Below are positions 34,514 to 43,593 of a DNA stretch of 64,000 nucleotides, piece by piece. The stretch is from Acidimicrobiia bacterium. Lineage in GTDB: Bacteria; Actinomycetota; Acidimicrobiia; Spongiisociales; UBA5794. The DNA lies in assembly GCA_041393965.1 (NCBI GenBank), contig JAWKJB010000003.1, positions 124,001 to 188,000 on the forward strand, in the 5' to 3' direction. Position 1 is the stretch's first letter, and each line of letters starts with the position of its first letter. A program made the position numbers and the translations under genes. Under the pieces are notes generated by a model, which did no database searches, was not told the origin of the DNA, and saw only the letters and a program-made list of their open reading frames with translations.

Positions 34514-35686
34514 ATGCATCGACGAGTCGCCATCGTTTCGATCCTGGCCCTCCTCGTCCTTTCGGCCTGCTCAGGTTCGGCCGTTGATTCCACCGGACCG
34601 GATTCCACCGGATCGACCGGGGACCTTCCCACGACAACCGTCTCGGATATGGGCCCGGGCTCCCCCGATCCAACGCTGCCGCCGTCGGGCGGCGGCTCTG
34701 ACTGTGAACCGGACCGCATCTGTGAGATCGAATACGAACCGACCGTCGTCCCCGTCGAAGGGTATGGGCTCGAAGAGATCGTTGTCGATGGCGAGACGGC
34801 TTTCGTCACGACCGACGACGGGGCTGTGCTCGCCATTGACCTGACCTCTGGTGCCGTGGACGGCATCTTCACGCCGGATTCCGACGCAGTCGATGTCACG
34901 GTCGCCGACGGAGATCTCTGGGTCCTGACCCTCGACGGTCCCGTGTTCGTCGACCGTTCGACGATGGAACCCGCCGTGTCCGGCACCCTTCCACCCGTGG
35001 CCACAGGATCGCACCTCACCGTGACCGGGGACGCCGTGTGGGTCACCACGGCTGGCACGGGAGATGTCGCACGGTTCAATCGGACAACCGGCGAGTTCGA
35101 AACCGTGATCACGGACTATCCGGACTTGGTCGCACCAGGATCGCCGCGCATCGTTGCGGTCGACGGCTCGATCTACACGATCAACGAGTACGACGGCATC
35201 GTCCTTCGCATCGACCCGGCCTCGAACACGATCATCGACCGATTCGACGACCTCGGCTACGAAGCGGAATCCAACGACAGCGGCACCACATCGATTCTGG
35301 CGAGGGGCCCCGAGTCGATCGGATACTTCGACGGGAGCGTGTGGGTGCTGTCGGATTTCGTCAACCCCGAGGGATCCTTCGTGTCGGGGAACGCCACGGC
35401 TTACACCATCGACCCAGCAAGCGGCTCCGTGTCACGGACCCTCGACCTCGTAGGCGATCCCCTGACCGAAGCGGCATTCGTGGTGACCCCGGACGCGCTC
35501 TGGTACATCGAGTACACCTCCTACAACCTCATCCGGGTCGACCGCGCGACCGGGCTCCAGCACCGTATCCGTGCGGGCTTCTCATCCGGGTACAACGCGG
35601 CGATCAGCGGTGGAACCATCTGGGTGACCACCGACGGGGCCCTCCTCGCGGTCGACACGGCCCAGGTACAGGCAGCGGTATCGTGA
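34514..35686 (+). CDS. Predicted lipoprotein with beta-propeller-like repeats
   Basis: A 390-residue lipoprotein. The signal RRVAIVSILALLVLSAC ends in LSAC (Cys18 or so), followed by a Ser/Thr/Gly/Pro linker. The mature part has repeated units of the form AVWVTTAGTGDVARFNRTTG, GSIYTINEYDGIVLRIDPA and LWYIEYTSYNLIRVDRATG, as in NHL/PQQ-like beta-propellers. Binding partner unknown. ATG 34514 has GAAAGGA upstream. The last codons overlap the next small gene (GTGA). Confidence 0.78.
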   Translation: MHRRVAIVSILALLVLSACSGSAVDSTGPDSTGSTGDLPTTTVSDMGPGSPDPTLPPSGGGSDCEPDRICEIEYEPTVVPVEGYGLEEIVVDGETAFVTTDDGAVLAIDLTSGAVDGIFTPDSDAVDVTVADGDLWVLTLDGPVFVDRSTMEPAVSGTLPPVATGSHLTVTGDAVWVTTAGTGDVARFNRTTGEFETVITDYPDLVAPGSPRIVAVDGSIYTINEYDGIVLRIDPASNTIIDRFDDLGYEAESNDSGTTSILARGPESIGYFDGSVWVLSDFVNPEGSFVSGNATAYTIDPASGSVSRTLDLVGDPLTEAAFVVTPDALWYIEYTSYNLIRVDRATGLQHRIRAGFSSGYNAAISGGTIWVTTDGALLAVDTAQVQAAVS

Positions 35687-35880
35687 CATCCCTCGTCATC
35701 CGCCTCCACGACGGTGATCCAGACGAGCTGCGCGGCACCCTCGAACGCCCAGGCGAGGCTGCACGGCCGTTCCGCAACGCGCAGGAGCTTCTCGACCTGA
35801 TCGCGAGTTACCGGCGTTCCACGACATCGCCAGGAAACGGCGCAGGTTCGACATCGAGCTCAGTCATCCGGCCAACATAG
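35683..35880 (+). CDS. Small conserved-looking protein (65 aa)
   Basis: A 65-residue soluble protein: VIRLHDGDPDELRGTLERP, then RPFRNAQELLDLIASYRR and a Ser/Gly-rich tail. The start GTG 35683 overlaps the lipoprotein stop, so it is translationally coupled. Its last 73 nt overlap the end of the convergent BTAD regulator gene, so the tail sequence is constrained by both. I recognise no domain. The compact N-terminal 45 residues look like a real protein, and the tail may be variable. Confidence 0.55.
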   Translation: MTSLVIRLHDGDPDELRGTLERPGEAARPFRNAQELLDLIASYRRSTTSPGNGAGSTSSSVIRPT

Positions 35881-38800
35881 GTCCCATAGAGCCTCCGGGC
35901 GGTACCGCGTCTTCCGGTCCGTTCCATCGCCCCGATCAGGCCCATGTGGGCGGATTCGTCGTAGGGATCGCGCTCGAGCATGCGCAGGTACCTCCGAGCC
36001 GCGGCGTCGTCGTCGCCTGCGTGCTCGGCGATCTCGGCGAGACGAGAAGCAATCGCCATGTACTCCGACCTCGCCTCTTCCCGCAACAGGATCGCCCAGT
36101 CGGCATAGGGCTGTTCTTCGAGAAAGTCACCGACATACACGAGCTCAGCGGCCACATACGCGGCCGCGGCGTCGTCGAGGCTCCCGGAACGGTCCAGACG
36201 ATGTCCGAGGGCCGCCTTGTCGAGGAAGACTTCGACATCGACCGTCACATGCTCGCGAACGAGCATCACCGTCTCGCGATCGGCACGCAAGTAGTAGTCC
36301 TGGTCGTGTATCCGGGCGGGATCGAAGATCTTGCGGATCGTCGTCAAGGCGACCGAGAGTCGGTTTGTCGTGCGGGCAGGATCGTCGTCCGGCCACAATC
36401 GCTCGATCAGCACCTCGCGGTGGATCGGACGGAACCGGTTCGCGATCAGCATCCAGACAACCTCGCGTGCAACGCGCGACTGCCAGGCAGACAGGGGCAC
36501 TTCTGCTCCTTCGACGACAACCGCGAAGCCGCCAAGGGTGCGAATCGTCAACCCGCGCGCCTCTTCCCGAGTAAGGGTTTCGGCGAGGTTCGCGGCTCGC
36601 AGGGCAAGACCGGACGCACCGTTGCGTCGAAGCATCGATGCGGCCGAACGGGCTCGGACCACTCCTTCCCGCCCACCATCGAGTCCGGCAAGGGCAAGAT
36701 CAACGCGGCCGATCCCAACCGGGACCGAGAGTTCCACCCACAATGCTCGCGCCTTGGCCAGGTCGGACCTCGCGTCGGGCGCATCGGGGATCGCTGCTGA
36801 AAGTTCGAGCGCTTCGGCAAGGCCAGCGGCGTCGTTACGGACTGCTGCGGCTTCGGTCGCCTCGACCGCGTAGTTCCGTGCCCGTTCCAGGTCACCGCCG
36901 TGGAGGTTGGCGTAGCCTGCCGCCACAAGCGCGGAAACTCGTCCCATCACAGAATCGATGCTCGTCGCCTCATCGGCGAGCAGTCGGGCCGTATCGGGGT
37001 CGGACTCTGCGACAAGCCGGGCGAGACCGGCGAGTGCGGGAACGAGTGCTTGGAGGTCATGCTGTTCCCGAGACAGCGTGATCGCTTCCCGGTACCGGTC
37101 TGCCGCCCGTGCCGTGTCGCCACGATCGGTATACACCTGGCCGAGGTGCACGAGCGGATAGGCTTCCAGGCGGGAGCCGAGGTTTCGGAAGATCCGGCGT
37201 GCCTCGACAAGGTCCGCGACGGCCTCTTCGAGTTTGCCGAGCTGCCCGTTGACCTGGGCACGGTTGGAAAGGGTCATCCCGCGCCAGAGCACGAATCCGG
37301 TGACCTGTGCGAGCCGCAGCGCGATGTCGAGTTCATCGAGCGCCGCGCCGTAGGCCCCCTCCTCGAGGAAATGCGAACCGCGGTTGGAACGGATGCGGAT
37401 CGTCTGCACCACATCGTTCGCCTGCTCTGCGAACTCGAGGGCACGCAGATAGTGCCGATCGTTGCCTTCCCGGTCTCCATCGAGTGCCGCAACCATCGCG
37501 AGCACCGTATGTGCCGTTGCCATGGCTGACGCATCCGCTGATCCCTTGGCCCGCTCAAGTGCGGATTTCGCGAGTTCGCTCGCACGATCGCGTTCCCCAC
37601 GGAGCCAGTAGGCACTGGCGAGCCAGCCGAGCAGCGCCGCTTCCGCGGGATCCGTGTCGTCGACGAGCATCCCACGCTCATACACACCGATCGCCGTTTC
37701 GAGGTCCCCACGCATGTGGTACAGGAACCCGAGGTGTCTCGCCGCTGTCGCCGAGATCGGACCCTCCGCTGGCAGGACATCGCCATAGCGACGGATTGCC
37801 CCCTCCCAATCACCGAGCATCTGCACGACCTGAGCTTCGAGGATGGTGATCTCGGACGGGATCGTTCCGTGTGGAAGCGACTCGATCGCGTCGAGCACCT
37901 GACGAGCACCGCCCGTGGCGACGATGGTCGACCCGGCCTCGCGCAGCAGCTCCACCAGCCCGTCGGCATCCCCTGCCGCGACGAAACAGCCGAGTGCCTC
38001 GATGTCCGAACCCGATCCGCGATACCACCGAGCAGCGCGAGCGAGCAATCGGGCTTGCTCCTCGGCAGGCACCGGGTGCCGGGCCGCAACGAACTCCCCG
38101 ACAAGGGGGGAAACGGTTGAGCGTTCCCGAGCGTCACGCATCGGAACGAGCCACGGGGACCCCAATGCAACAAGGGCCCTCACCGAAGACGAATCGGTCC
38201 CCAGCGCAGTGAGCAACTCGGGGGTGAACCAGGGGAGCAGCGACACGACGCGCAGGGCGTCGATCGTCGACGGGTCCTCGCCGACGAGTGCCTCTTCGGC
38301 GAGGTAGTCGAGCAGGACCGCTCGGCCGTCATCGGGTACTGCTGGCAGTGCGGGGTCCTTGCCGGCGATCCGGACCGAGAGGGCCGTCGGAGCCGGCCAA
38401 CCCCCGGTGAGTTCCATGATCCCGTCGACAACCGCCGGAGCGCCCCCCCCGCCCTCGACGAGGGCCGCAACCTCATCACGCGTGAACAACAGATCCTCGG
38501 CGGTGATGTGGAGCATCGTCCCCGACACGGCCAGGCGCGACACGGGGAACGGGAGCGGTGCTCGGGACGCGGTGACGATCCGGAGCCGTTCCGGAGCGAG
38601 GCGGCACAAGGCGGCGATGAAGGCAACGCTGTCGCCTTCATCACCGAGGGCATGGACATCGTCGAACACGAGCACGAGGTCGCGTTCGATGTGGCTTTCG
38701 AGGTCCTCAGCGAGGGTTCCCGCGATGGCGATCGGACGGTTCGACTCCGATGCCGCGTCGGGTCCCCACGCGCCCTCCACGGCCGCTATGAGATCCGTTG

Positions 38801-39044
38801 ACAGTGTGGGGACGAGGAGCCTGAGGCCCCTGATGACGCTCCGGGCAAGCAACGGGAACGAACGGTCTGCCTCCGTCAGCGTGTGCCACACGGCATTGCG
38901 CTGCGCGAAGCACTGCGTCAGGAGAGTCGTCTTGCCGAATCCCGCTCCGGCCGTGAGCACGGTCAGGCGACCGAGCGATGCCGCGTCGAGCTGGCGTTCG
39001 AGCCTTTGGCGTCGCAGCGGTCCCCGATTGTCGAGCCTGGTCAT
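35808..39044 (-). CDS. STAND/MalT-like regulator with C-terminal OmpR-type HTH and BTAD
   Basis: A 1078-residue signalling protein. Residues 20-250 form an AAA/STAND ATPase with Walker A AGAGFGKTTLLTQ and Walker B LVLVFDDVHAL. Residues about 380-790 are TPR repeats (ARHLGFLYHMRGDLETAIGV, YPLVHLGQVYTDRGDTARAA). From about 820 comes a winged helix (LTIRTLGGFAVVVEGAEVPL, REVLIERLWPDD) and from 925 a bacterial transcriptional activator domain (LVYVGDFLEEQPYADWAI, AARRYLRMLERDPYDESAH). The order resembles MalT-like ATPase regulators joined to a SARP output. ATG 39044 begins the conserved part. Probable target genes are unknown; the neighbouring lipoproteins are candidates. Confidence 0.85.
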   Translation of the reverse strand: MTRLDNRGPLRRQRLERQLDAASLGRLTVLTAGAGFGKTTLLTQCFAQRNAVWHTLTEADRSFPLLARSVIRGLRLLVPTLSTDLIAAVEGAWGPDAASESNRPIAIAGTLAEDLESHIERDLVLVFDDVHALGDEGDSVAFIAALCRLAPERLRIVTASRAPLPFPVSRLAVSGTMLHITAEDLLFTRDEVAALVEGGGGAPAVVDGIMELTGGWPAPTALSVRIAGKDPALPAVPDDGRAVLLDYLAEEALVGEDPSTIDALRVVSLLPWFTPELLTALGTDSSSVRALVALGSPWLVPMRDARERSTVSPLVGEFVAARHPVPAEEQARLLARAARWYRGSGSDIEALGCFVAAGDADGLVELLREAGSTIVATGGARQVLDAIESLPHGTIPSEITILEAQVVQMLGDWEGAIRRYGDVLPAEGPISATAARHLGFLYHMRGDLETAIGVYERGMLVDDTDPAEAALLGWLASAYWLRGERDRASELAKSALERAKGSADASAMATAHTVLAMVAALDGDREGNDRHYLRALEFAEQANDVVQTIRIRSNRGSHFLEEGAYGAALDELDIALRLAQVTGFVLWRGMTLSNRAQVNGQLGKLEEAVADLVEARRIFRNLGSRLEAYPLVHLGQVYTDRGDTARAADRYREAITLSREQHDLQALVPALAGLARLVAESDPDTARLLADEATSIDSVMGRVSALVAAGYANLHGGDLERARNYAVEATEAAAVRNDAAGLAEALELSAAIPDAPDARSDLAKARALWVELSVPVGIGRVDLALAGLDGGREGVVRARSAASMLRRNGASGLALRAANLAETLTREEARGLTIRTLGGFAVVVEGAEVPLSAWQSRVAREVVWMLIANRFRPIHREVLIERLWPDDDPARTTNRLSVALTTIRKIFDPARIHDQDYYLRADRETVMLVREHVTVDVEVFLDKAALGHRLDRSGSLDDAAAAYVAAELVYVGDFLEEQPYADWAILLREEARSEYMAIASRLAEIAEHAGDDDAAARRYLRMLERDPYDESAHMGLIGAMERTGRRGTARRLYGTYVGRMTELDVEPAPFPGDVVERR

Positions 39045-39205
39045 GCCTACCTGATGTTGCAGCGCGAACCCTACCGGTGGTCGACCGTTGCCGACGGTGG
39101 AATCGTACGACCGTGCTCTTTTCAGGCGACCCGAAGGGCGCTCTGATAAGTTGACGGTGCCACAAACGGGGCCACCAGTGGGTGCCACGAGACGAAAGGC
39201 CGTGC

Positions 39206-41590
39206 ATGGGTCGGCGATTGGCCATCATCGCTTCAATCATGCTTGCCGGCATGGTGGTAGCGGCATGCGGGACCTCATCATCGGCGCCGAACGACGGACC
39301 GGATGCGGTCGGTGGCGCACTCCAAGGGGGATGGGAGGCCGTGTTCGACATCGCCGACGACGGCACGGTGCCACTCGATGCTGCGCTTGCGGCATTCAGC
39401 ATTGCGGTGGGTCCCCTGCCGGATGTGACGGTTCCCGACACCCACGCAGTCGAATCCGAATCGGGGACACCGGCGGTCAACGCGGTCCTTGCACATTGGG
39501 ATGGACTCACCGCCGACCAGCAGGGCGCCGTGACCGCCTACCTCGACGGTGCCGGTGAGCCGTCGGAGGCGGGGATCGTCCCTTCTGGTGGTTTCAACGG
39601 AGCGGCAGACGCCGACGAGCAGGCAATTCTCGGGGTGATCGAACAGGCGAAGTCCAACATCGCGGCACAGCTCGGCAGGGATCTGACCGTCGACATCGAG
39701 CTGCGCATCGCACCGAAGCTCACCGGTGAAGCCCCTGCCTACATGGTCGGTGTCGATACCGCCAAGGGGCACTTCGGGGTCATGGCCAAGTGCGTCATCG
39801 TCGTCACCGCAGAGGGAATCCCGATCATGAACGAGATCACCGGCGGGGTGCCGTCGAATCGTGTGGTGCATCTGATCACGCATGAAGTGTTCCACTGTTT
39901 CGAAGCCGACGCCGTGCCCCCGCTCGCGGAGTTCGCGACCCGTCCGAACTGGGTCACGGAAGGTCTCGCCGAGTGGGCTGCGGCGAACTTCTCGGGAACG
40001 GCGGGTGAGTACTCGTGGCGATCCTGGCTCGAGGTCCCGACAGCGAACTTGTTCACCCGCATGTACAGCGCCATCGGGTTCTGGGCACATCTGCAAGAAC
40101 ACGGCGCATTCGTGTGGCAGACGATCGACCCTGTCCTTGCCGCAAAGGGAAGCGAAGCGGCATACGCGGTCGCGATCGGCGCCGCCGACGCGACGGTCCT
40201 GCCCACATGGGGTCCGGGCGCGTACCGGGATCCCACCCACGCTCCCGAATGGGACCAGGACGGTCCGGCCATCCTGCCATACAAGTATCCGGCGATGACG
40301 ACCCAGCCAACCATCAACGCCGGGGATTCGTGGAGTGTCACGGTGGATCGCCTGGAGGCCAACACATGGGACACGGACCTGGGGGCCGAAGTCGCGGTGG
40401 TGGCCACATCGGGTCCAGGGATGATGCTGCTCGCCGACGACACGCAGCTCACCTTCCCCGGCAGTGAAACCCTGTGCACCATTCCCGGCGGATGCACCTG
40501 CCCGGATGGCAGCCCGGGAGCGTCGGCGGTGTTTCGTGTCGTTTCGCCCGGACCTGCCCGGATCGGCCTTACCGGGGACCTGTCAGGGACGACACTCACG
40601 ATCCTCGGGCAGTCGCTCGACGCCTTCTGCAACGAATCGCCGCCCCTTGACCCGTGCCTTTTCGGGACCTGGTCAAGCACCGGGTACTCGGCAACGGGTC
40701 AGGAGGTCCTCACCGGCACCGGTGTCGGCATCACGCTCATCGTGGACCCGTCAGGGGAGGGGTTTGTCGACTTCGCAGGTCACACGCCGGTGATTGCGCG
40801 TGTCACCGAGCCAACAGCGCCGTGGGTTCGTGTCCTCCAGACGGGGCGGGGGTGGCTGACGCTCGCCCCCGCCGGTCCCGGTCGGGCCGCGATCGTCGGC
40901 GGGGTGGCCGACGAATACTCGGCAAAGGCCCAGGTCGATCTCGGGGGTGGATGGATGGACGCCGGTCCGGGGATCTCGACTTCCGGCGGGGCGGTGTCGC
41001 CTGGGTCCCAACTCGCGTGCGAAAGCGGCGGCATGGTGTTGCACGCACCCGGTGACATCTCCCGGTATCGATTCACGAAATCGAACACCCCGGAAACCGA
41101 GATACCCCCCGAGCCGCCCGATGCGGAACCGATCCCCGGCTCAGGTGGGTCCTCCAGTGGGACCCCAGACGGCCCCGGCGAGACGCCCCCACCCCCTGAC
41201 TGGGGACTGGCCTACAACGCGTGCTCGCTCCTGACCCCCGACGAGATCGCCAAGCTCGGTGACCCAGATTCGATTCCCACGGCCGAAGACGACCTTTCGA
41301 GCCAGTTCTTCCACCAGTGCTCGATCTTTGGCGCTGCAACGGTTCAGATCACCCCGCCGTCGTCACCGGCGGCCGTCAAAGTGCAGGCGGAAGCACTCGA
41401 TTCGCAGTACGAGGAAGTGTCCGGCGTGGACGACTGGGCCGTTGTCGTCGTCGATGACGGGGTCCTGTGGATCTCGGGGGGCAACGCTTTGGGCACCGTC
41501 AGCATCTTTCCGTGGAACCACATCGATCCGGACACACCGGCGTTCGACACCCTCGTCGAACTTCTGAAAGCGGCCCTGTCCCGCCTCTGA
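39206..41590 (+). CDS. Large lipoprotein with metallopeptidase-like and DUF3558-like domains
   Basis: A 794-residue lipoprotein: signal LAIIASIMLAGMVVAAC with lipobox. Residues 140-330 contain a gluzincin-like zinc site, HLITHEVFHCFEA (HExxH) followed by NWVTEGLAEWAAANF, whose Glu could be the third ligand. A beta-rich middle follows with cysteines (CTIPGGCTCPDG). After a Pro/Gly-rich linker (about 635-680) the last 115 residues, starting YNACSLLTPDEIAKLGD, look like the DUF3558-type lipoprotein at 28669-29184. ATG 39206 begins the signal peptide. It should act outside the membrane; the protease activity is inferred from the motif only. Confidence 0.75.
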   Translation: MGRRLAIIASIMLAGMVVAACGTSSSAPNDGPDAVGGALQGGWEAVFDIADDGTVPLDAALAAFSIAVGPLPDVTVPDTHAVESESGTPAVNAVLAHWDGLTADQQGAVTAYLDGAGEPSEAGIVPSGGFNGAADADEQAILGVIEQAKSNIAAQLGRDLTVDIELRIAPKLTGEAPAYMVGVDTAKGHFGVMAKCVIVVTAEGIPIMNEITGGVPSNRVVHLITHEVFHCFEADAVPPLAEFATRPNWVTEGLAEWAAANFSGTAGEYSWRSWLEVPTANLFTRMYSAIGFWAHLQEHGAFVWQTIDPVLAAKGSEAAYAVAIGAADATVLPTWGPGAYRDPTHAPEWDQDGPAILPYKYPAMTTQPTINAGDSWSVTVDRLEANTWDTDLGAEVAVVATSGPGMMLLADDTQLTFPGSETLCTIPGGCTCPDGSPGASAVFRVVSPGPARIGLTGDLSGTTLTILGQSLDAFCNESPPLDPCLFGTWSSTGYSATGQEVLTGTGVGITLIVDPSGEGFVDFAGHTPVIARVTEPTAPWVRVLQTGRGWLTLAPAGPGRAAIVGGVADEYSAKAQVDLGGGWMDAGPGISTSGGAVSPGSQLACESGGMVLHAPGDISRYRFTKSNTPETEIPPEPPDAEPIPGSGGSSSGTPDGPGETPPPPDWGLAYNACSLLTPDEIAKLGDPDSIPTAEDDLSSQFFHQCSIFGAATVQITPPSSPAAVKVQAEALDSQYEEVSGVDDWAVVVVDDGVLWISGGNALGTVSIFPWNHIDPDTPAFDTLVELLKAALSRL

Positions 41591-41679
41591 ACACCCGGTT
41601 TAGATCCCTCGACGGTGTGGCCGGTCTCCCATGACAACCCGCTGATGATCGGGTGGTTCGCTCGCCTCGACCGCCGTTC

Positions 41680-42066
41680 TCATCTTGCCTCCGCTGCTTC
41701 GCGGGCCTTGCCGGCCGTGGCCGTGAGCAGGTCCGCACCACGACTGACGAGCTTCGAAGTTTCGCCGTGCACGACTTGGGCAAGCCCCTCAACCTGGCGG
41801 ATGAAGCGGGGGCTGCGCTTGAAGCGTCGGCCGATCTGTTCGTAGGTTTCCCCTTCGGCTCGCAAGGCAGCGACTCGGCGTGCGATCGGGCTGGGGCCGG
41901 ACTGCTCCGGTGTCGGGGTGCGGTCGAACTCTGTCCAGGCGACAAGGCGTCTCACATAGTCGGGACTTCGGCGGAAGCGTGTTGCGATCTCGGGCGTCGC
42001 GATGCCGTCGCGGCGCATCGCAAGCACCCGCCGTTCGATGGGACGAAGATACTCAGCTGTGACCAC
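41680..42066 (-). CDS. Helix-turn-helix protein (128 aa)
   Basis: A 128-residue protein with two similar HTH units: VLAMRRDGIATPEIATRFRR then SPDYVRRLVAW, and ALRAEGETYEQIGRRFKRS then PRFIRQVEGLA. Both look like sigma-70 region 4/LuxR-type helices. The C-terminal 35 residues (ETSKLVSRGADLLTATAGKA) are probably helical. The start is GTG 42066 with AAAGGA 8 nt upstream. It probably binds DNA; no regulator family can be named with confidence. Confidence 0.65.
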   Translation of the reverse strand: MVTAEYLRPIERRVLAMRRDGIATPEIATRFRRSPDYVRRLVAWTEFDRTPTPEQSGPSPIARRVAALRAEGETYEQIGRRFKRSPRFIRQVEGLAQVVHGETSKLVSRGADLLTATAGKAREAAEAR

Positions 42067-42285
42067 GGTGCGGTCCTTTCTGTCGCACAACCCCGAATCT
42101 ACCGCGGTGTCCACCCGCCAAAGACGCGACCTGTGAGCACGCCACCAGGATCATCGTGATCGTGGCCCTCGATCCTCCTCGGCGAACGAGCAGACCGCCG
42201 AGTCGGCGAAAGGCAGGGTCTTGGGCGGTTCGGTCCTCGACGGGATACTGTTGGGACGAGGTGGTGACGAGATGAGGGAACGCCC

Positions 42286-43578
42286 ATGACCATGCTGGTG
42301 ACGGCCCCACCGCGCATCCTGATGCTCTCGCTCCACGGGTATGTCGCTGCCGAGCCGGAGCTCGGGCTGCCTGACACGGGCGGCCAGGTGGTGTTCGTGC
42401 TCGAGCTCGCGAAGCAGTTCCGTGACCTTGGCTACATCGTCGATATCGTGACGCGTCGTTTCGAGGACCAACCCGAATTCGACGACATGGGCCCGAACCT
42501 GCGGGTCTGGAGGGTTCCATTCGGGGGACCGCAGTTCCTCCGCAAGGAGGACATGCACGACCACATCGGGGAGTTCGTGCAACGGTTCATCCCCGCCGTC
42601 CGAGACGCCCAGATCCGATACGACTTCATCAACTCCCACTACTGGGATGCCGGACATGCCGGTCAACGGATCTCAGAAGAACTCGGCGTGACCCACATCC
42701 ACACCCCTCACTCGCTCGGATCGTGGAAGCGGGACGACATGGCAGGTGATCAACAGGAGATCGAGTCGAACTACCGCTTCGATGAACGGATTCGCAAGGA
42801 GTTCCTCATCTACCGGCGGTGTGATCGGGTGATCGCCACAACCAACCAACAGGTCGAAGTGCTCACCGACGCGTACGATGTGCCCGAAACCCATATCGAG
42901 ATGATTCCGCCTGGGATCGACGAGGGGCGTTTCACACCGATCACCGACGCCGAACGCAGGGCTGTGAGGCGACGGTTGAAGTTCCGCAAGCACGATGTGT
43001 ACACCGTCGGGCGCGCCGCAGCGAATAAGGGATACGACCTGCTGATTCGAGCACTCCCGGAGCTGCGCGAGCAGGTCTCCGATGCCCGCCTTCAGCTCGC
43101 GGTGGGCGCCAACTCGAGTGAGGACCGCAGGCGGGTCGCGTCATGGCAGGAGCTCGCATCGACCCTCGGTGTCGACGAACACATCACCTGGCGTGGCTAT
43201 GTCGACGACGACGACATGGTCGCCCACTATCGGGCTGCGGCCGTGTTCGCCTTGCCGTCGAGATACGAGCCGTTCGGCATGACGGCGGCCGAGGCAATGG
43301 CGTGTGGGACGCCGTGTGTCGTGACCGTCCACGGCGGTCTCGAGGAGATGTTCGACTTCGGCTCCCACGCGCTGTTCGCTGATCCGAAGCGGCCACGCGA
43401 ATTCGCCGTGATGCTGTCGATGCCTCTCCGCTACCCGCAGCTTCGGAAACGCCTCTCGATCGCAGGGGCACGGTTCGCTCGTCGCATGTTCGGATGGCAC
43501 AGCATCGCGCGAAGAACCCTGGTTGCGTTCGACCACGCACGCGGCCAGCATGACGTCTCGATGATCGAGTCGACCTGA
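42286..43578 (+). CDS. GT4 glycosyltransferase (sucrose-phosphate / mannosylfructose-phosphate synthase-like)
   Basis: A 430-residue GT-B glycosyltransferase of family GT4. The N-terminal GLPDTGGQVVFVLELA segment and INSHYWDAGHAG are typical of sucrose synthase, sucrose-phosphate synthase and mannosylfructose-phosphate synthase. Donor-site motifs are GRAAANKGYDLLIRAL and the EX7E region SRYEPFGMTAAEAMACGTP. It lacks the long N- and C-terminal extensions of plant enzymes. With a HAD phosphatase and a GH100-like hydrolase nearby, it probably makes a phosphorylated non-reducing disaccharide (compatible solute) from a sugar nucleotide and fructose 6-phosphate. The donor sugar cannot be read from sequence. 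ATG 42286. Confidence 0.85.
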   Translation: MTMLVTAPPRILMLSLHGYVAAEPELGLPDTGGQVVFVLELAKQFRDLGYIVDIVTRRFEDQPEFDDMGPNLRVWRVPFGGPQFLRKEDMHDHIGEFVQRFIPAVRDAQIRYDFINSHYWDAGHAGQRISEELGVTHIHTPHSLGSWKRDDMAGDQQEIESNYRFDERIRKEFLIYRRCDRVIATTNQQVEVLTDAYDVPETHIEMIPPGIDEGRFTPITDAERRAVRRRLKFRKHDVYTVGRAAANKGYDLLIRALPELREQVSDARLQLAVGANSSEDRRRVASWQELASTLGVDEHITWRGYVDDDDMVAHYRAAAVFALPSRYEPFGMTAAEAMACGTPCVVTVHGGLEEMFDFGSHALFADPKRPREFAVMLSMPLRYPQLRKRLSIAGARFARRMFGWHSIARRTLVAFDHARGQHDVSMIEST

Positions 43579-43593
43579 CGGGTAGCTCACGGT

